Assembly: GCA_024398135.1 (NCBI GenBank)
Contig: CP073750.1
Span: 1,860,001-1,924,000 of the forward strand
DNA length: 64,000 nt
Direction of reading: 5' to 3'
Origin: a bacterium SCSIO 12643
Lineage (GTDB): Bacteria > Bacteroidota > Bacteroidia > Flavobacteriales_G > Salibacteraceae
The position numbers were made by a program, and so were the translations under genes. The notes under the pieces were generated by a model. The model was not told the origin of the DNA. It made no database searches and was given only the letters and a program-made list of their open reading frames with translations. Shown in pieces: positions 43,145 to 51,501 of this stretch; the stretch's first letter is position 1; each line of letters begins with the position of its first letter.

Positions 43145-43771
43145 ATGTTGATATCCCGAATGATCTCGTATATCACGCATCCGATTTTGATCGTGACCTA
43201 TATGCTGGCCTTTATACTTTTTCAAAAAGAGAGCTATCTATATTATACCATTACTCCAAGTGGTCGTTGGTTTTTCTTAATGATAGCGGTTTTATTGACT
43301 GTAGTGGCTCCACTCATTTCGGTTGGGTATTTGGTTTACACGAAGCAGATTTCGAGCTTTTATATGGATCAGAGGCAAGAACGAATTATCCCGATGACCA
43401 TTTCCGCAGCCTATACTTTTGGGTTGTATTATATGTTCTTGAAATTTTCAATGCCACCTGTAATTATGGCCATTGTAGGTGTTGGAGTAATTGGAGTAAT
43501 CATTACGCTTCTGATTACTTTATTTTGGAAAATAAGTGCACATATGATGGGTATCGCTGGGCTTAGCGGAGCGATTTTGGGAATATCACAAAGCTTTCAT
43601 CCAATCAGCGACTTTATTGTAATGAGCCTATTTGTTTTGGCTGGATTTGTTGGTACGGCAAGAATCAAACAAGACGCACATACCTTAAATCAAATCTTGA
43701 TAGGATGGTTGATAGGATTTATTATTTCTTATGGAGGAATGATTTACCTAATGGATAGATCATTTACCTAA
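43145..43771 (+). CDS. PAP2-like integral membrane protein
   Basis: A 208-residue protein with six transmembrane helices. The fifth-loop segment KISAHMMGIAGLSG and the later ARIKQDAHTLNQILIGWLIGF look like relatives of the second and third motifs of membrane phosphatidic-acid phosphatases, with the histidines retained, while the first motif (K-x6-R-P) is only partly visible (MDQRQERIIP). A lipid or prenyl-phosphate phosphatase is therefore possible but not proven. It starts two bases after rpoN. The gene is convergent with the outer-membrane protein gene and their ends overlap by four bases. Confidence 0.65.
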   Translation: MLISRMISYITHPILIVTYMLAFILFQKESYLYYTITPSGRWFFLMIAVLLTVVAPLISVGYLVYTKQISSFYMDQRQERIIPMTISAAYTFGLYYMFLKFSMPPVIMAIVGVGVIGVIITLLITLFWKISAHMMGIAGLSGAILGISQSFHPISDFIVMSLFVLAGFVGTARIKQDAHTLNQILIGWLIGFIISYGGMIYLMDRSFT

Positions 43772-44448
43772 AAAGGTACAATAGAAAGAGCTACCGATAC
43801 TTGTTTCATTTCAGGACCTCTACCTGGAATAAAGAACTCCGTTAGCGAGAAGAATGTACTAAAATTGATTTTTCCATAACCTGCTCTGGCAATTAAACCC
43901 GCACGAACATTGTTTAAATCCGGAAAATAATACGTTTTGTATTTCACGTTGTTTTTATCTACCAGTTTATCATGCGCATCAAACTGGAAACCCACTTTCG
44001 CACCAACAGAAAATTTCCAACGATATCCCCAATCATCTTGTTTTGAACGATATCTTAATTCGATAGGAACCTCAACCCAAGAAGTACTGATTTTATTATG
44101 ATCGTATGTAGTCTCAGGGTCTAACCAGTCAGAGTATAAAAATGATTTGGTAGTATCTCGTCTGATTTGTTTGTTTGAGTAGTAACTCTGTGTACTGAAT
44201 CCAACACCGACAGCTCCACTAAATCCACTTTGTCCGAAAAGCTTGTCGTAAAAAATCTGAATATTTAATCCGTTATTGTACCATTGAAAATCTGTAAATC
44301 CCGGACGACTGGTAAACGTTTCGTAGCCAAAATCAATCAGCATATGATCCTGATGTGTATTACGTTCTACCTTTTTAGTTCCTTCCTGAGCAATTGAAGT
44401 ATTCGCTAAAAGAATACAGGTAAATAATAAAACGGAAAATTGTTTCAT
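43768..44448 (-). CDS. Outer-membrane beta-barrel protein (porin-like)
   Basis: A 226-residue protein with signal peptide MKQFSVLLFTCILLANTSIA and a mature part of alternating polar/hydrophobic strands with aromatic girdles (INFSTFFSLTEFFIP, WKFSVGAKVGFQFDA), ending in VSVALSIVPF with a C-terminal phenylalanine. This is a small 8- to 10-strand barrel of the porin-family type. No function can be assigned; the PorT subgroup was considered but its motifs are not seen. It is divergent from the first gene of the VCBS array, and each of the two genes has its own -7 box in the shared 120-base region. Confidence 0.75.
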   Translation of the reverse strand: MKQFSVLLFTCILLANTSIAQEGTKKVERNTHQDHMLIDFGYETFTSRPGFTDFQWYNNGLNIQIFYDKLFGQSGFSGAVGVGFSTQSYYSNKQIRRDTTKSFLYSDWLDPETTYDHNKISTSWVEVPIELRYRSKQDDWGYRWKFSVGAKVGFQFDAHDKLVDKNNVKYKTYYFPDLNNVRAGLIARAGYGKINFSTFFSLTEFFIPGRGPEMKQVSVALSIVPF

Positions 44449-44466
44449 GAATTCAATTTAAGTGGG

Positions 44467-44497
44467 CAAAAGTATCTAATTCAACTTACCGTGGCAA
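44467..44497 (-). promoter_or_regulatory. Promoter of the porin-like gene
   Basis: On the minus strand TTG (44495-44497) and TACTTTTG (44467-44474) are 20 bases apart. The -7 box is about 18 bases before the ATG. Confidence 0.5.
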
Positions 44498-44515
44498 GAG
44501 TAAACTATTTATTGA

Positions 44516-44542
44516 TTTGTACGTCTTTAGAGGGTATATTTG
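44516..44542 (+). promoter_or_regulatory. Promoter of the first VCBS array gene
   Basis: TATATTTG (44535-44542) is a full -7 match. TTTG at 44516-44519 gives a 15-base spacing, and the TTG at 44512-44514 gives 20. It starts the plus-strand array and may serve more than one gene of it. Confidence 0.48.
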
Positions 44543-44571
44543 TGTTGAAAATTAACCAATTTTAAAGTTTA

Positions 44572-46833
44572 ATGTTAAAATCGCTGCTCTCTACATTTTT
44601 TTTAGGGTTGATTTCATTCTTTTTGAGTGCGCAGAATTTGTATAAATATGCACTAAATGATAGCGTTTCCATTACCAAGGATGGAGTGGTTTTAAAAAAT
44701 GCATGGGCAGGTGGATTAAACAATCCGCAGTTTAACCATATGGATGTCAACTTTGACTGCGCAAAGGATATTATCATTTTTGATCGTTCGTCTAATGTTG
44801 TTCGAGTATACCTAAATGATAGCATAGTAGATAATCCGTCCTATGTATATGCACCTGAATATTCTCGTTTTTTTCCCGATGAAATTGTCCATTTCATGTT
44901 ATTAAGGGATTATAACAATGATGGCAAGGAAGATATTTTCACATATAATAGTGCAGGATTAAGAGTATTTAAAAATGTAAGTGATACAGTTTTAAAATTT
45001 GAAAAGGTTACGGATTATTTACATGCAACTGTGCATGGAAACCCTAATAGTGCGGTATATACTATTTCATTAGATTACCCATGTATTGATGATATTGATT
45101 ATGATGGTGATTTGGACATTATTTCGTTTAATGTCTATGGTGTTCATGCCAATCTGTATGAAAATGTATCTACGAATTTGGAGGATTTGGATTTTGTGGG
45201 GGATAATTCATGTTGGGGTAAGTTTTATGAAAACCAGTTAAATGACTCTTTAGTTTTAGGGGCGAGTTGTAAAGGAGGAAAGTCAGTTGATTCGGTAGGA
45301 GGAAACGTATCCAGACATCTTGGAGCATCTTTAACCACGTTAGATTTACATGGAAATAATTTAAAAGACCTTCTGATAGGAGATGTGGGATATAACAATG
45401 TAAGTATGCTTAGAAATGGGGGAACCCAAACCGATGCGTATATGATTACGGTAGACTATCATTACCCGACTGGTCCAGATGCGGTGGATATGCCCACATT
45501 TCCGGTGGCATTTTATTTAGATGTAGACAATAATGATCGAAAAGACTTGATTGTGTCTCCAAATGAGAGAGATTATGGAATGGATACCGGAAATGTCTGG
45601 ATGTATAAAAATTTTGGATCCAATAACCTTCCAAATTTTCAGCTGGTTAAGAAGGACTTTTTAGTTAGTGAACAATTGGATGTAGGAACAATGGCATTAC
45701 CTGTATTAGCAGATATTTCAGGAGATCAAATTCCAGATTTAATTATTGGAAATATTGGATATTTTGAAAGCTATAACTCGGTTACGTTTCAAGTAGAATA
45801 TGATTCTCGTATTGCTTATTATCGGAATACAGGAACCGCAGAAAACCCGGCTTTTGAATTTGTGACCGATGATTTGGCAGGAATATCGGGGTCAGACTTT
45901 GTACGTGTAGCCCCAACATTTGCGGATTTGGATGGAGATGGTGACAACGATATGATTTTCGGAGAAAGTAATGGGTCGCTAAGTTTCTATAGAAATATTG
46001 CTCCACCGAATCAAGAAGCAGATTTTGTATTGGTGACGGATACTTTTATGGGCCAGCTTTTTGGAGTTCAACCTACTCCGTATCTATTTGATGTGGATGG
46101 AGATAATGCAATGGATTTATTGGTGGGTCAAAAGAATGGGAATATTAGACTGTATTTGAATCAAGGGGATAGTACCAATCCAATTTACACACTTTCAGCT
46201 ACAGATACTTTAGGGGGAATTTATAATTATTATCCGGGTTATGAGAGCAATGCGGTTCCGTTTATTGGTAAAGTTGATGGTGGACCAGATAATGTCTTGG
46301 TAGTGGCTGATGGCATTGGCAACCTGATGTACTATGATGGATTGGATAATAATTTAATGGGAATCTATACGCGTGTTGATAGTATGAAAGTTTCTAATTC
46401 AATGATCGGGGTGACTGGAGCAAACCTGAATAGTAATGATAGTCTGGAATTAATTGTTGGGGAAAGAACGGGAGGTTTGATGTATTTAAACATGGATGAA
46501 GTTGGATATAACTTCAGTCCTTATCCAAGAGATACTTGTAACCTTATGGTGAGTGTTTCAGATGGTTTAGATGGAAGCAAAACGAGTAGTTTTGATATTT
46601 ATCCTAATCCAACAAATGGAACTTTTAAAGTAAAAGTATTGGCCCAAAGTTATGGAGCAGGAGATTTAATAATTTTGGATATGGCCGGTAGAACGGTGTT
46701 TAGACAAGCCATTCAACTTACTAAAAGTGCTAATGAAATTGAATTACATGCTACAGGGATGTCTTCTGGAGTATACGTGGTTCAAATTCAATTGAACAAC
46801 CAACTATTAAGGGAGAAATTAGTCATTCGATAG
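44572..46833 (+). CDS. VCBS/FG-GAP-repeat T9SS protein, array copy 1
   Basis: A 753-residue secreted protein. Signal peptide MLKSLLSTFFLGLISFFLSA; mature start QNLYKYALNDS. The body is a chain of FG-GAP/VCBS repeats with calcium-type D-x-D/N-x-D/N-G loops at about residues 58 (DVNFDCAKD), 113 (DYNNDGKED), 174 (DIDYDGDLD), 258, 317 (DVDNNDRKD), 381 (DISGDQIPD), 452 (DLDGDGDND) and 507 (DVDGDNAMD), so a beta-propeller with bound calcium is expected. Conserved cysteines lie at 63, 171, 214, 233 and 656. The last 80 residues (FDIYPNPTNGTFKVKV to LREKLVIR) are a T9SS type A sorting domain. Function is unknown; such proteins often bind carbohydrate or protein at the cell surface. Confidence 0.88.
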   Translation: MLKSLLSTFFLGLISFFLSAQNLYKYALNDSVSITKDGVVLKNAWAGGLNNPQFNHMDVNFDCAKDIIIFDRSSNVVRVYLNDSIVDNPSYVYAPEYSRFFPDEIVHFMLLRDYNNDGKEDIFTYNSAGLRVFKNVSDTVLKFEKVTDYLHATVHGNPNSAVYTISLDYPCIDDIDYDGDLDIISFNVYGVHANLYENVSTNLEDLDFVGDNSCWGKFYENQLNDSLVLGASCKGGKSVDSVGGNVSRHLGASLTTLDLHGNNLKDLLIGDVGYNNVSMLRNGGTQTDAYMITVDYHYPTGPDAVDMPTFPVAFYLDVDNNDRKDLIVSPNERDYGMDTGNVWMYKNFGSNNLPNFQLVKKDFLVSEQLDVGTMALPVLADISGDQIPDLIIGNIGYFESYNSVTFQVEYDSRIAYYRNTGTAENPAFEFVTDDLAGISGSDFVRVAPTFADLDGDGDNDMIFGESNGSLSFYRNIAPPNQEADFVLVTDTFMGQLFGVQPTPYLFDVDGDNAMDLLVGQKNGNIRLYLNQGDSTNPIYTLSATDTLGGIYNYYPGYESNAVPFIGKVDGGPDNVLVVADGIGNLMYYDGLDNNLMGIYTRVDSMKVSNSMIGVTGANLNSNDSLELIVGERTGGLMYLNMDEVGYNFSPYPRDTCNLMVSVSDGLDGSKTSSFDIYPNPTNGTFKVKVLAQSYGAGDLIILDMAGRTVFRQAIQLTKSANEIELHATGMSSGVYVVQIQLNNQLLREKLVIR

Positions 46834-46895
46834 GTAGTTATTGAATGATTCTAATGAAAAATGCCTTTATACATGAATTAAACCGACCAAAATAT

Positions 46896-49148
46896 ATGAG
46901 TTATAGATTTATACTTTTAATATTAATATCATTCGCATTTTCCGCAAATGCACAACATACGTTTAAATACACCCGAAATGACAGTATTGAGGTAGAGAAG
47001 AATGGGGTCGTATTAAAAAATGCATGGGCTGGTGGGTTGAATAATCCTCAGCTGAATCATATGGATGTCAATTATGATTGTATCAAGGACATAGTCATTT
47101 TTGATCGATCATCAGAAGTGGTACGTGTTTATTTAAACGATGGTATAGTGGATGATCCATCTTATACATATGCACCGGAATATGCCGACTTTTTTCCAAA
47201 GGATTTAAAGCAATTTATTTTATTGAGAGATTATAATAACGATGGGAAAGAAGACATTTTTACGTTTAATGGTGGAGCAGGATTAAGGGTGTATAAAAAT
47301 GTGAGTGATTCTGTGATGAAGTTTGAGCAAGTTACAGATTATTTACGTGCTGGAGCTAACGGAGCTGTGTATATTACCTATGTAGATTATCCATGTATTG
47401 AAGATATTGATAACGATGGAGATTTAGATATTTTGGCGTTTAATCAATTTGGGATCAAGTTGATATTTTATGAGAATATTACACCTGCAAATCAGGATAC
47501 ATTAATTTTTAGAACAGATGGATCTTGTTGGGGTAAGTTTTATGAAAATCAGCTGAATGATTCATTGGTATTGGGTGCGAGTTGTAAAACAGGTGTGTCA
47601 GGAAATCCGGGAGGGGGTAATGTCGCACGTCATTTAGGGGCAACGGTGAATGCTTTGGACCTTTATGGCAATGGATTAAAAGATGTTCTATTAGGGGACG
47701 TGGGCTACAATAACCTAATCATGGTAAGAAATGGAGGAACCATAAATGATGCGTATATGATTACGGTGGAGTATCATTATCCTGCAGGTCCTGATGCTGT
47801 TGAAATACCAACCTTCCCGGGGTCATTTTTTATTGATGTAGATAACAATGATAGAAAAGATTTAATAGCCGTATCTAATGAGAGAGACTACGGAATGGAT
47901 ACCGGAAATGTCTGGATGTATAAAAACTTTGGAGCGAATAATTTACCAAATTTTCAATTAGTTAAAAAGAACTTTTTGGTAGATGAACAGGTGGACGTAG
48001 GTACAATGGCATTGCCGGTTCTTGCAGATATTTCAGGGGATCAAATTCCGGACTTAATTATCGGTAATTTGGGATATTTTGAGAGTTATAATTCGAATAC
48101 ATTTCAGGTGGTTCATAATTCCAGAATAGCATATTTTAAAAATACCGGAACTGCAACAAACCCAATCTTTGAATTTGTTACGGATGATTTGGCGGGAATT
48201 TCTTCGACCGGGTTTACCAGAATTGCACCTACAATTGCAGATTTAGATGGAGATGGAGACAACGATATGATCTTTGGGGAAAATAATGGTTCTCTGAGTT
48301 TTTATCGAAATATCGCACCACCGAATCAAGAGGCTGACTTTGTATTGGTAGAAGATACTTTTATGGGGCAACTGTTTGGAGTGCAACCTACACCATTGTT
48401 GTTTGATGTGGATGGAGATAATGCGAAAGATTTACTGGTCGGACAAAAGAATGGTAACATTAGATTATATCTAAACCAGGGAGATAGTGCCAATCCAATT
48501 TATACACTCTCTGCTACGGATACTTTGGGGGGAATATTCAATTACTATCCGGGTAAAAAAAGTAATGCAGTACCGTTTATAGGGAAAGTAGATGGTGGTC
48601 CGAATAATGTTTTAGTGGTAGCTGATGGTGTAGGAAACTTATTGTATTACGATGGAATCGATAACAATCTAATGGGAACCTATACGCGAATTGACAGTAT
48701 GAAAGTATCTAATTCAATGGTTGGTGTTACCGGAGCAAATTTGGATGGAAGTGATAGTTTAGAATTGATCGTTGGTGAACGTACGGGAGGTATAATGTAT
48801 TTAAATATGGATACTACTGGATATGCCTATAGTCCTTACCCAAGAGATACCTGTGCACCTATTGTTGATGATGTAGAAGATTTACAATGGAACAATGCCA
48901 GAGACTTAAGTGTTTATCCAAACCCGAATGATGGTACCTTTCGAGTTAAAGTTCATGTTCAGAAAGCAGATGTTGGAGAATTAACCATCGTAGACATGGC
49001 AGGTAGAAAGGTGTTAAGACAAAAAATCAATTTAGCTAAAAATGCCAACGAAATCGAAATATCTGACTCTGGTATTCCGAACGGGGCCTATATCATACAA
49101 ATCCGATTGAATAATCAGTTATTGAGAGAAAAGCTGATTGTTCGATAA
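46896..49148 (+). CDS. VCBS/FG-GAP-repeat T9SS protein, array copy 2
   Basis: A 750-residue paralogue of the preceding gene, collinear over its whole length. It shares the N-terminal motif VVLKNAWAGGLNNPQ, the calcium-loop series, the cysteines and the sorting domain (LSVYPNPNDGTFRVKVHVQK to LREKLIVR). Differences concentrate between residues 125 and 250 of the alignment. The start is taken at the ATG at 46896, which gives a normal signal peptide (MSYRFILLILISFAFSANA); an ATG at 46845 would add 17 residues and is less likely. The gap after copy 1 is 62 bases and no terminator or -7 box was found in it, so read-through from copy 1 is plausible. Confidence 0.87.
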   Translation: MSYRFILLILISFAFSANAQHTFKYTRNDSIEVEKNGVVLKNAWAGGLNNPQLNHMDVNYDCIKDIVIFDRSSEVVRVYLNDGIVDDPSYTYAPEYADFFPKDLKQFILLRDYNNDGKEDIFTFNGGAGLRVYKNVSDSVMKFEQVTDYLRAGANGAVYITYVDYPCIEDIDNDGDLDILAFNQFGIKLIFYENITPANQDTLIFRTDGSCWGKFYENQLNDSLVLGASCKTGVSGNPGGGNVARHLGATVNALDLYGNGLKDVLLGDVGYNNLIMVRNGGTINDAYMITVEYHYPAGPDAVEIPTFPGSFFIDVDNNDRKDLIAVSNERDYGMDTGNVWMYKNFGANNLPNFQLVKKNFLVDEQVDVGTMALPVLADISGDQIPDLIIGNLGYFESYNSNTFQVVHNSRIAYFKNTGTATNPIFEFVTDDLAGISSTGFTRIAPTIADLDGDGDNDMIFGENNGSLSFYRNIAPPNQEADFVLVEDTFMGQLFGVQPTPLLFDVDGDNAKDLLVGQKNGNIRLYLNQGDSANPIYTLSATDTLGGIFNYYPGKKSNAVPFIGKVDGGPNNVLVVADGVGNLLYYDGIDNNLMGTYTRIDSMKVSNSMVGVTGANLDGSDSLELIVGERTGGIMYLNMDTTGYAYSPYPRDTCAPIVDDVEDLQWNNARDLSVYPNPNDGTFRVKVHVQKADVGELTIVDMAGRKVLRQKINLAKNANEIEISDSGIPNGAYIIQIRLNNQLLREKLIVR

Positions 49149-49155
49149 ATTGTAG

Positions 49156-49200
49156 ATACTTCGATAATTCATATTAGATGAGGGTTTATTCTCGAAGTAT
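49156..49200. repeat. Inverted repeat between array copies 2 and 3
   Basis: ATACTTCGA (49156-49164) and TCGAAGTAT (49192-49200) form a perfect 9-base stem with a 27-base loop. There is no T tract on the plus strand, so it is a weak terminator candidate at best. It could affect mRNA processing or expression of copy 3. Confidence 0.4.
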
Positions 49201-49226
49201 GTACGCATAGATAAACCGAATTTAAT

Positions 49227-51494
49227 ATGAAATTAAAACACAAATTTACTTTCATAGTGTTACTGCTGTCTACAATTTCAGTGAATGCCCAACACTTATT
49301 TAAGTACACCCGTAATGATAGTATTGAGGTTGAAAAAGCCGGAACTGTATTCAAAAATGCATGGGCCGGTGGGATGAATAACCCTCAGCTGAATCATATG
49401 GATGTCAACTTTGACTGTGTCAAAGATATTGTGATTTTTGATCGTTCGTCTAATGCAGTTCGCGTGTATTTAAACGATAATATTTCGGATGACCCTTCTT
49501 ATACTTATGCTCCGGAGTATGCGCGTTTTTTTCCAGATGATTTGAAGAATTTTATGTTGCTCAGAGATTACAACCATGATGGTAAGGAAGATATTTTTAC
49601 ATCACGTATTCTTGGATTCCGCGTATATAGGAATGTAAGTGATACCGCATTGAAATTTGTTGAAATGACAGATTATCTTAAATCGAATACAAATGGAGAA
49701 CCAACTAGTGCGGTATACGTTCTTCCAGTAGATTATCCTTGTATTGATGATATAGATTCTGATGGTGATTTGGACATATTGAATTTTAATCAGGCAGCGA
49801 CCGAGCCATATTTTTATGAAAATATAACACCATCCAATAATCTGGATACCATCATATTAGAGTCGGATAAATCTTGTTGGGGTAAATTTCATGAAGACCA
49901 TATGACGGATTCTTTGGTTTTGAATTCCTATTGTGGAGGACGTGTATCAGGAAATCCCGGAAGTGGTAATGTCGCTAGACATCCTGGAGCAACTTTGACA
50001 ACACTGGATTTATTTGGAAATGGATTAAAAGATGTTCTATTAGGGGATGTAGGTTATAATAATTTGGTGATGTTAAGAAATGGAGGAGACATTGACGAAG
50101 CTTATATGACCACTGTAAATTATCATTATCCTGACCCTTATCCGGTAGATATGCCCACATTTCCGGCCTCATTCTTTTTAGATGTAGATAATAATTCAAG
50201 GAATGATTTGGTTGTGGCGCCAAATGAACGGGATAATGGAATGGATACAGGAAACGTATGGTATTACAAGAATTTTGGAGCGAATAATCATCCCAACTTT
50301 CAATTACAAAAAAAGAATTTTTTGGTTGGTGAACAAGTGGATGTAGGTACTATGGCTTTACCCGTATTGGCGGATATATCAGGAGATCAAATTCCAGACT
50401 TGATTATTGGAAATATAGGGTATTTTGAAAATTATGATCCTTATAATTTTATAACAACGTATAACTCTAGAATAACATATTATAGAAATAATGGTACAGC
50501 TACTAATCCTTCATTCGAATTTGTGACAGATGATTTGGCAGGGATTTCCTCTACGGGATTTACCAGAATTGCTCCGGCTATTGCCGATTTGGATGGAGAT
50601 GGTGATAATGATATGATTTTCGCTGAGAATAATGGGGCCTTAAGCTTTTATCGAAATATTGCACCTCCCAATCAAGAAGCAGATTTTGTACTTGTGGAAG
50701 ATACGTTTATGGGACAGTTATTTGGGATACAGCCTACTCCTTTTTTGTTTGATGTAGATGGAGATAATGCTAAAGATTTATTGGTAGGTCAGCATAACGG
50801 AAATATTCGATTGTATTTAAATCAGGGAGACAGCACAAATCCTATCTATACCCTTTCTGCAACCGATACTTTAGGTGGGATATTTAATTATTATCCTGGT
50901 TACAAAAGTAATGCGGTACCATTTATTGGTAAGATTGATGGCGGAACAAATAACATATTGGTGATAGCTGATGGAGATGGAAACTTAATGTATTACGATG
51001 GGTTAGATAATAACTTTATGGGAAATTTCACGTTGATTGACAGTATGAAAGTGTCGAATTCTATGATAGGAGTGACTGGTGCAAACCTAGATGGAAGTGA
51101 TAGTTTAGAGTTGATTGTTGGTGAACGTACTGGTGGTTTAATGTATTTAAATATGGATGCGGTAGGATATGCTTATAGTCCGTATCCCAGAGACACTTGT
51201 CCTCCTATTATTGATGATATAGAAGATTTACATAAGAATAATGGAAATGACCTGAGCATTTATCCAAATCCAAATGACGGAACATTTAAAGTTAAAATAC
51301 AAGTTCAAAAGTCTGGCGCTGGAACTTTAACCATAGTCGATATGGCTGGAAGAAGGGTTGTTAGACAAGTAATCAATTTGTCCAAAGGACTCAATGAAAT
51401 TGATATTTCAGGAACTGGTGTTCAAAATGGAGTTTATATTGTTCAAATTCAGGTAGGGGGGCAGCTATTAAGAGAAAAGTTGATTGTTCGTTAA
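49227..51494 (+). CDS. VCBS/FG-GAP-repeat T9SS protein, array copy 3
   Basis: A 755-residue paralogue with signal peptide MKLKHKFTFIVLLLSTISVN. It is closest in feel to copy 2: both share V-E-K after the first strand and the DGSDSLELIVGERTGG block, and have nearly the same tail (LSIYPNPNDGTFKVKIQVQK to LREKLIVR). It carries the same calcium loops and cysteines. The stretch around residues 150-250 is again the most variable part and contains its own CGGRVSGNPGSGN insertion in place of the copy 1 sequence. The gene ends eight bases before the start of copy 4. Confidence 0.87.
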   Translation: MKLKHKFTFIVLLLSTISVNAQHLFKYTRNDSIEVEKAGTVFKNAWAGGMNNPQLNHMDVNFDCVKDIVIFDRSSNAVRVYLNDNISDDPSYTYAPEYARFFPDDLKNFMLLRDYNHDGKEDIFTSRILGFRVYRNVSDTALKFVEMTDYLKSNTNGEPTSAVYVLPVDYPCIDDIDSDGDLDILNFNQAATEPYFYENITPSNNLDTIILESDKSCWGKFHEDHMTDSLVLNSYCGGRVSGNPGSGNVARHPGATLTTLDLFGNGLKDVLLGDVGYNNLVMLRNGGDIDEAYMTTVNYHYPDPYPVDMPTFPASFFLDVDNNSRNDLVVAPNERDNGMDTGNVWYYKNFGANNHPNFQLQKKNFLVGEQVDVGTMALPVLADISGDQIPDLIIGNIGYFENYDPYNFITTYNSRITYYRNNGTATNPSFEFVTDDLAGISSTGFTRIAPAIADLDGDGDNDMIFAENNGALSFYRNIAPPNQEADFVLVEDTFMGQLFGIQPTPFLFDVDGDNAKDLLVGQHNGNIRLYLNQGDSTNPIYTLSATDTLGGIFNYYPGYKSNAVPFIGKIDGGTNNILVIADGDGNLMYYDGLDNNFMGNFTLIDSMKVSNSMIGVTGANLDGSDSLELIVGERTGGLMYLNMDAVGYAYSPYPRDTCPPIIDDIEDLHKNNGNDLSIYPNPNDGTFKVKIQVQKSGAGTLTIVDMAGRRVVRQVINLSKGLNEIDISGTGVQNGVYIVQIQVGGQLLREKLIVR

Positions 51495-51501
51495 AGCATA
51501 T

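Noticed and set aside
43768-44448. PorT/SprT component of the type IX secretion machinery
   Set aside because: Size and barrel character fit, but none of the sequence blocks I associate with PorT are visible, so it is called only a porin-like barrel.
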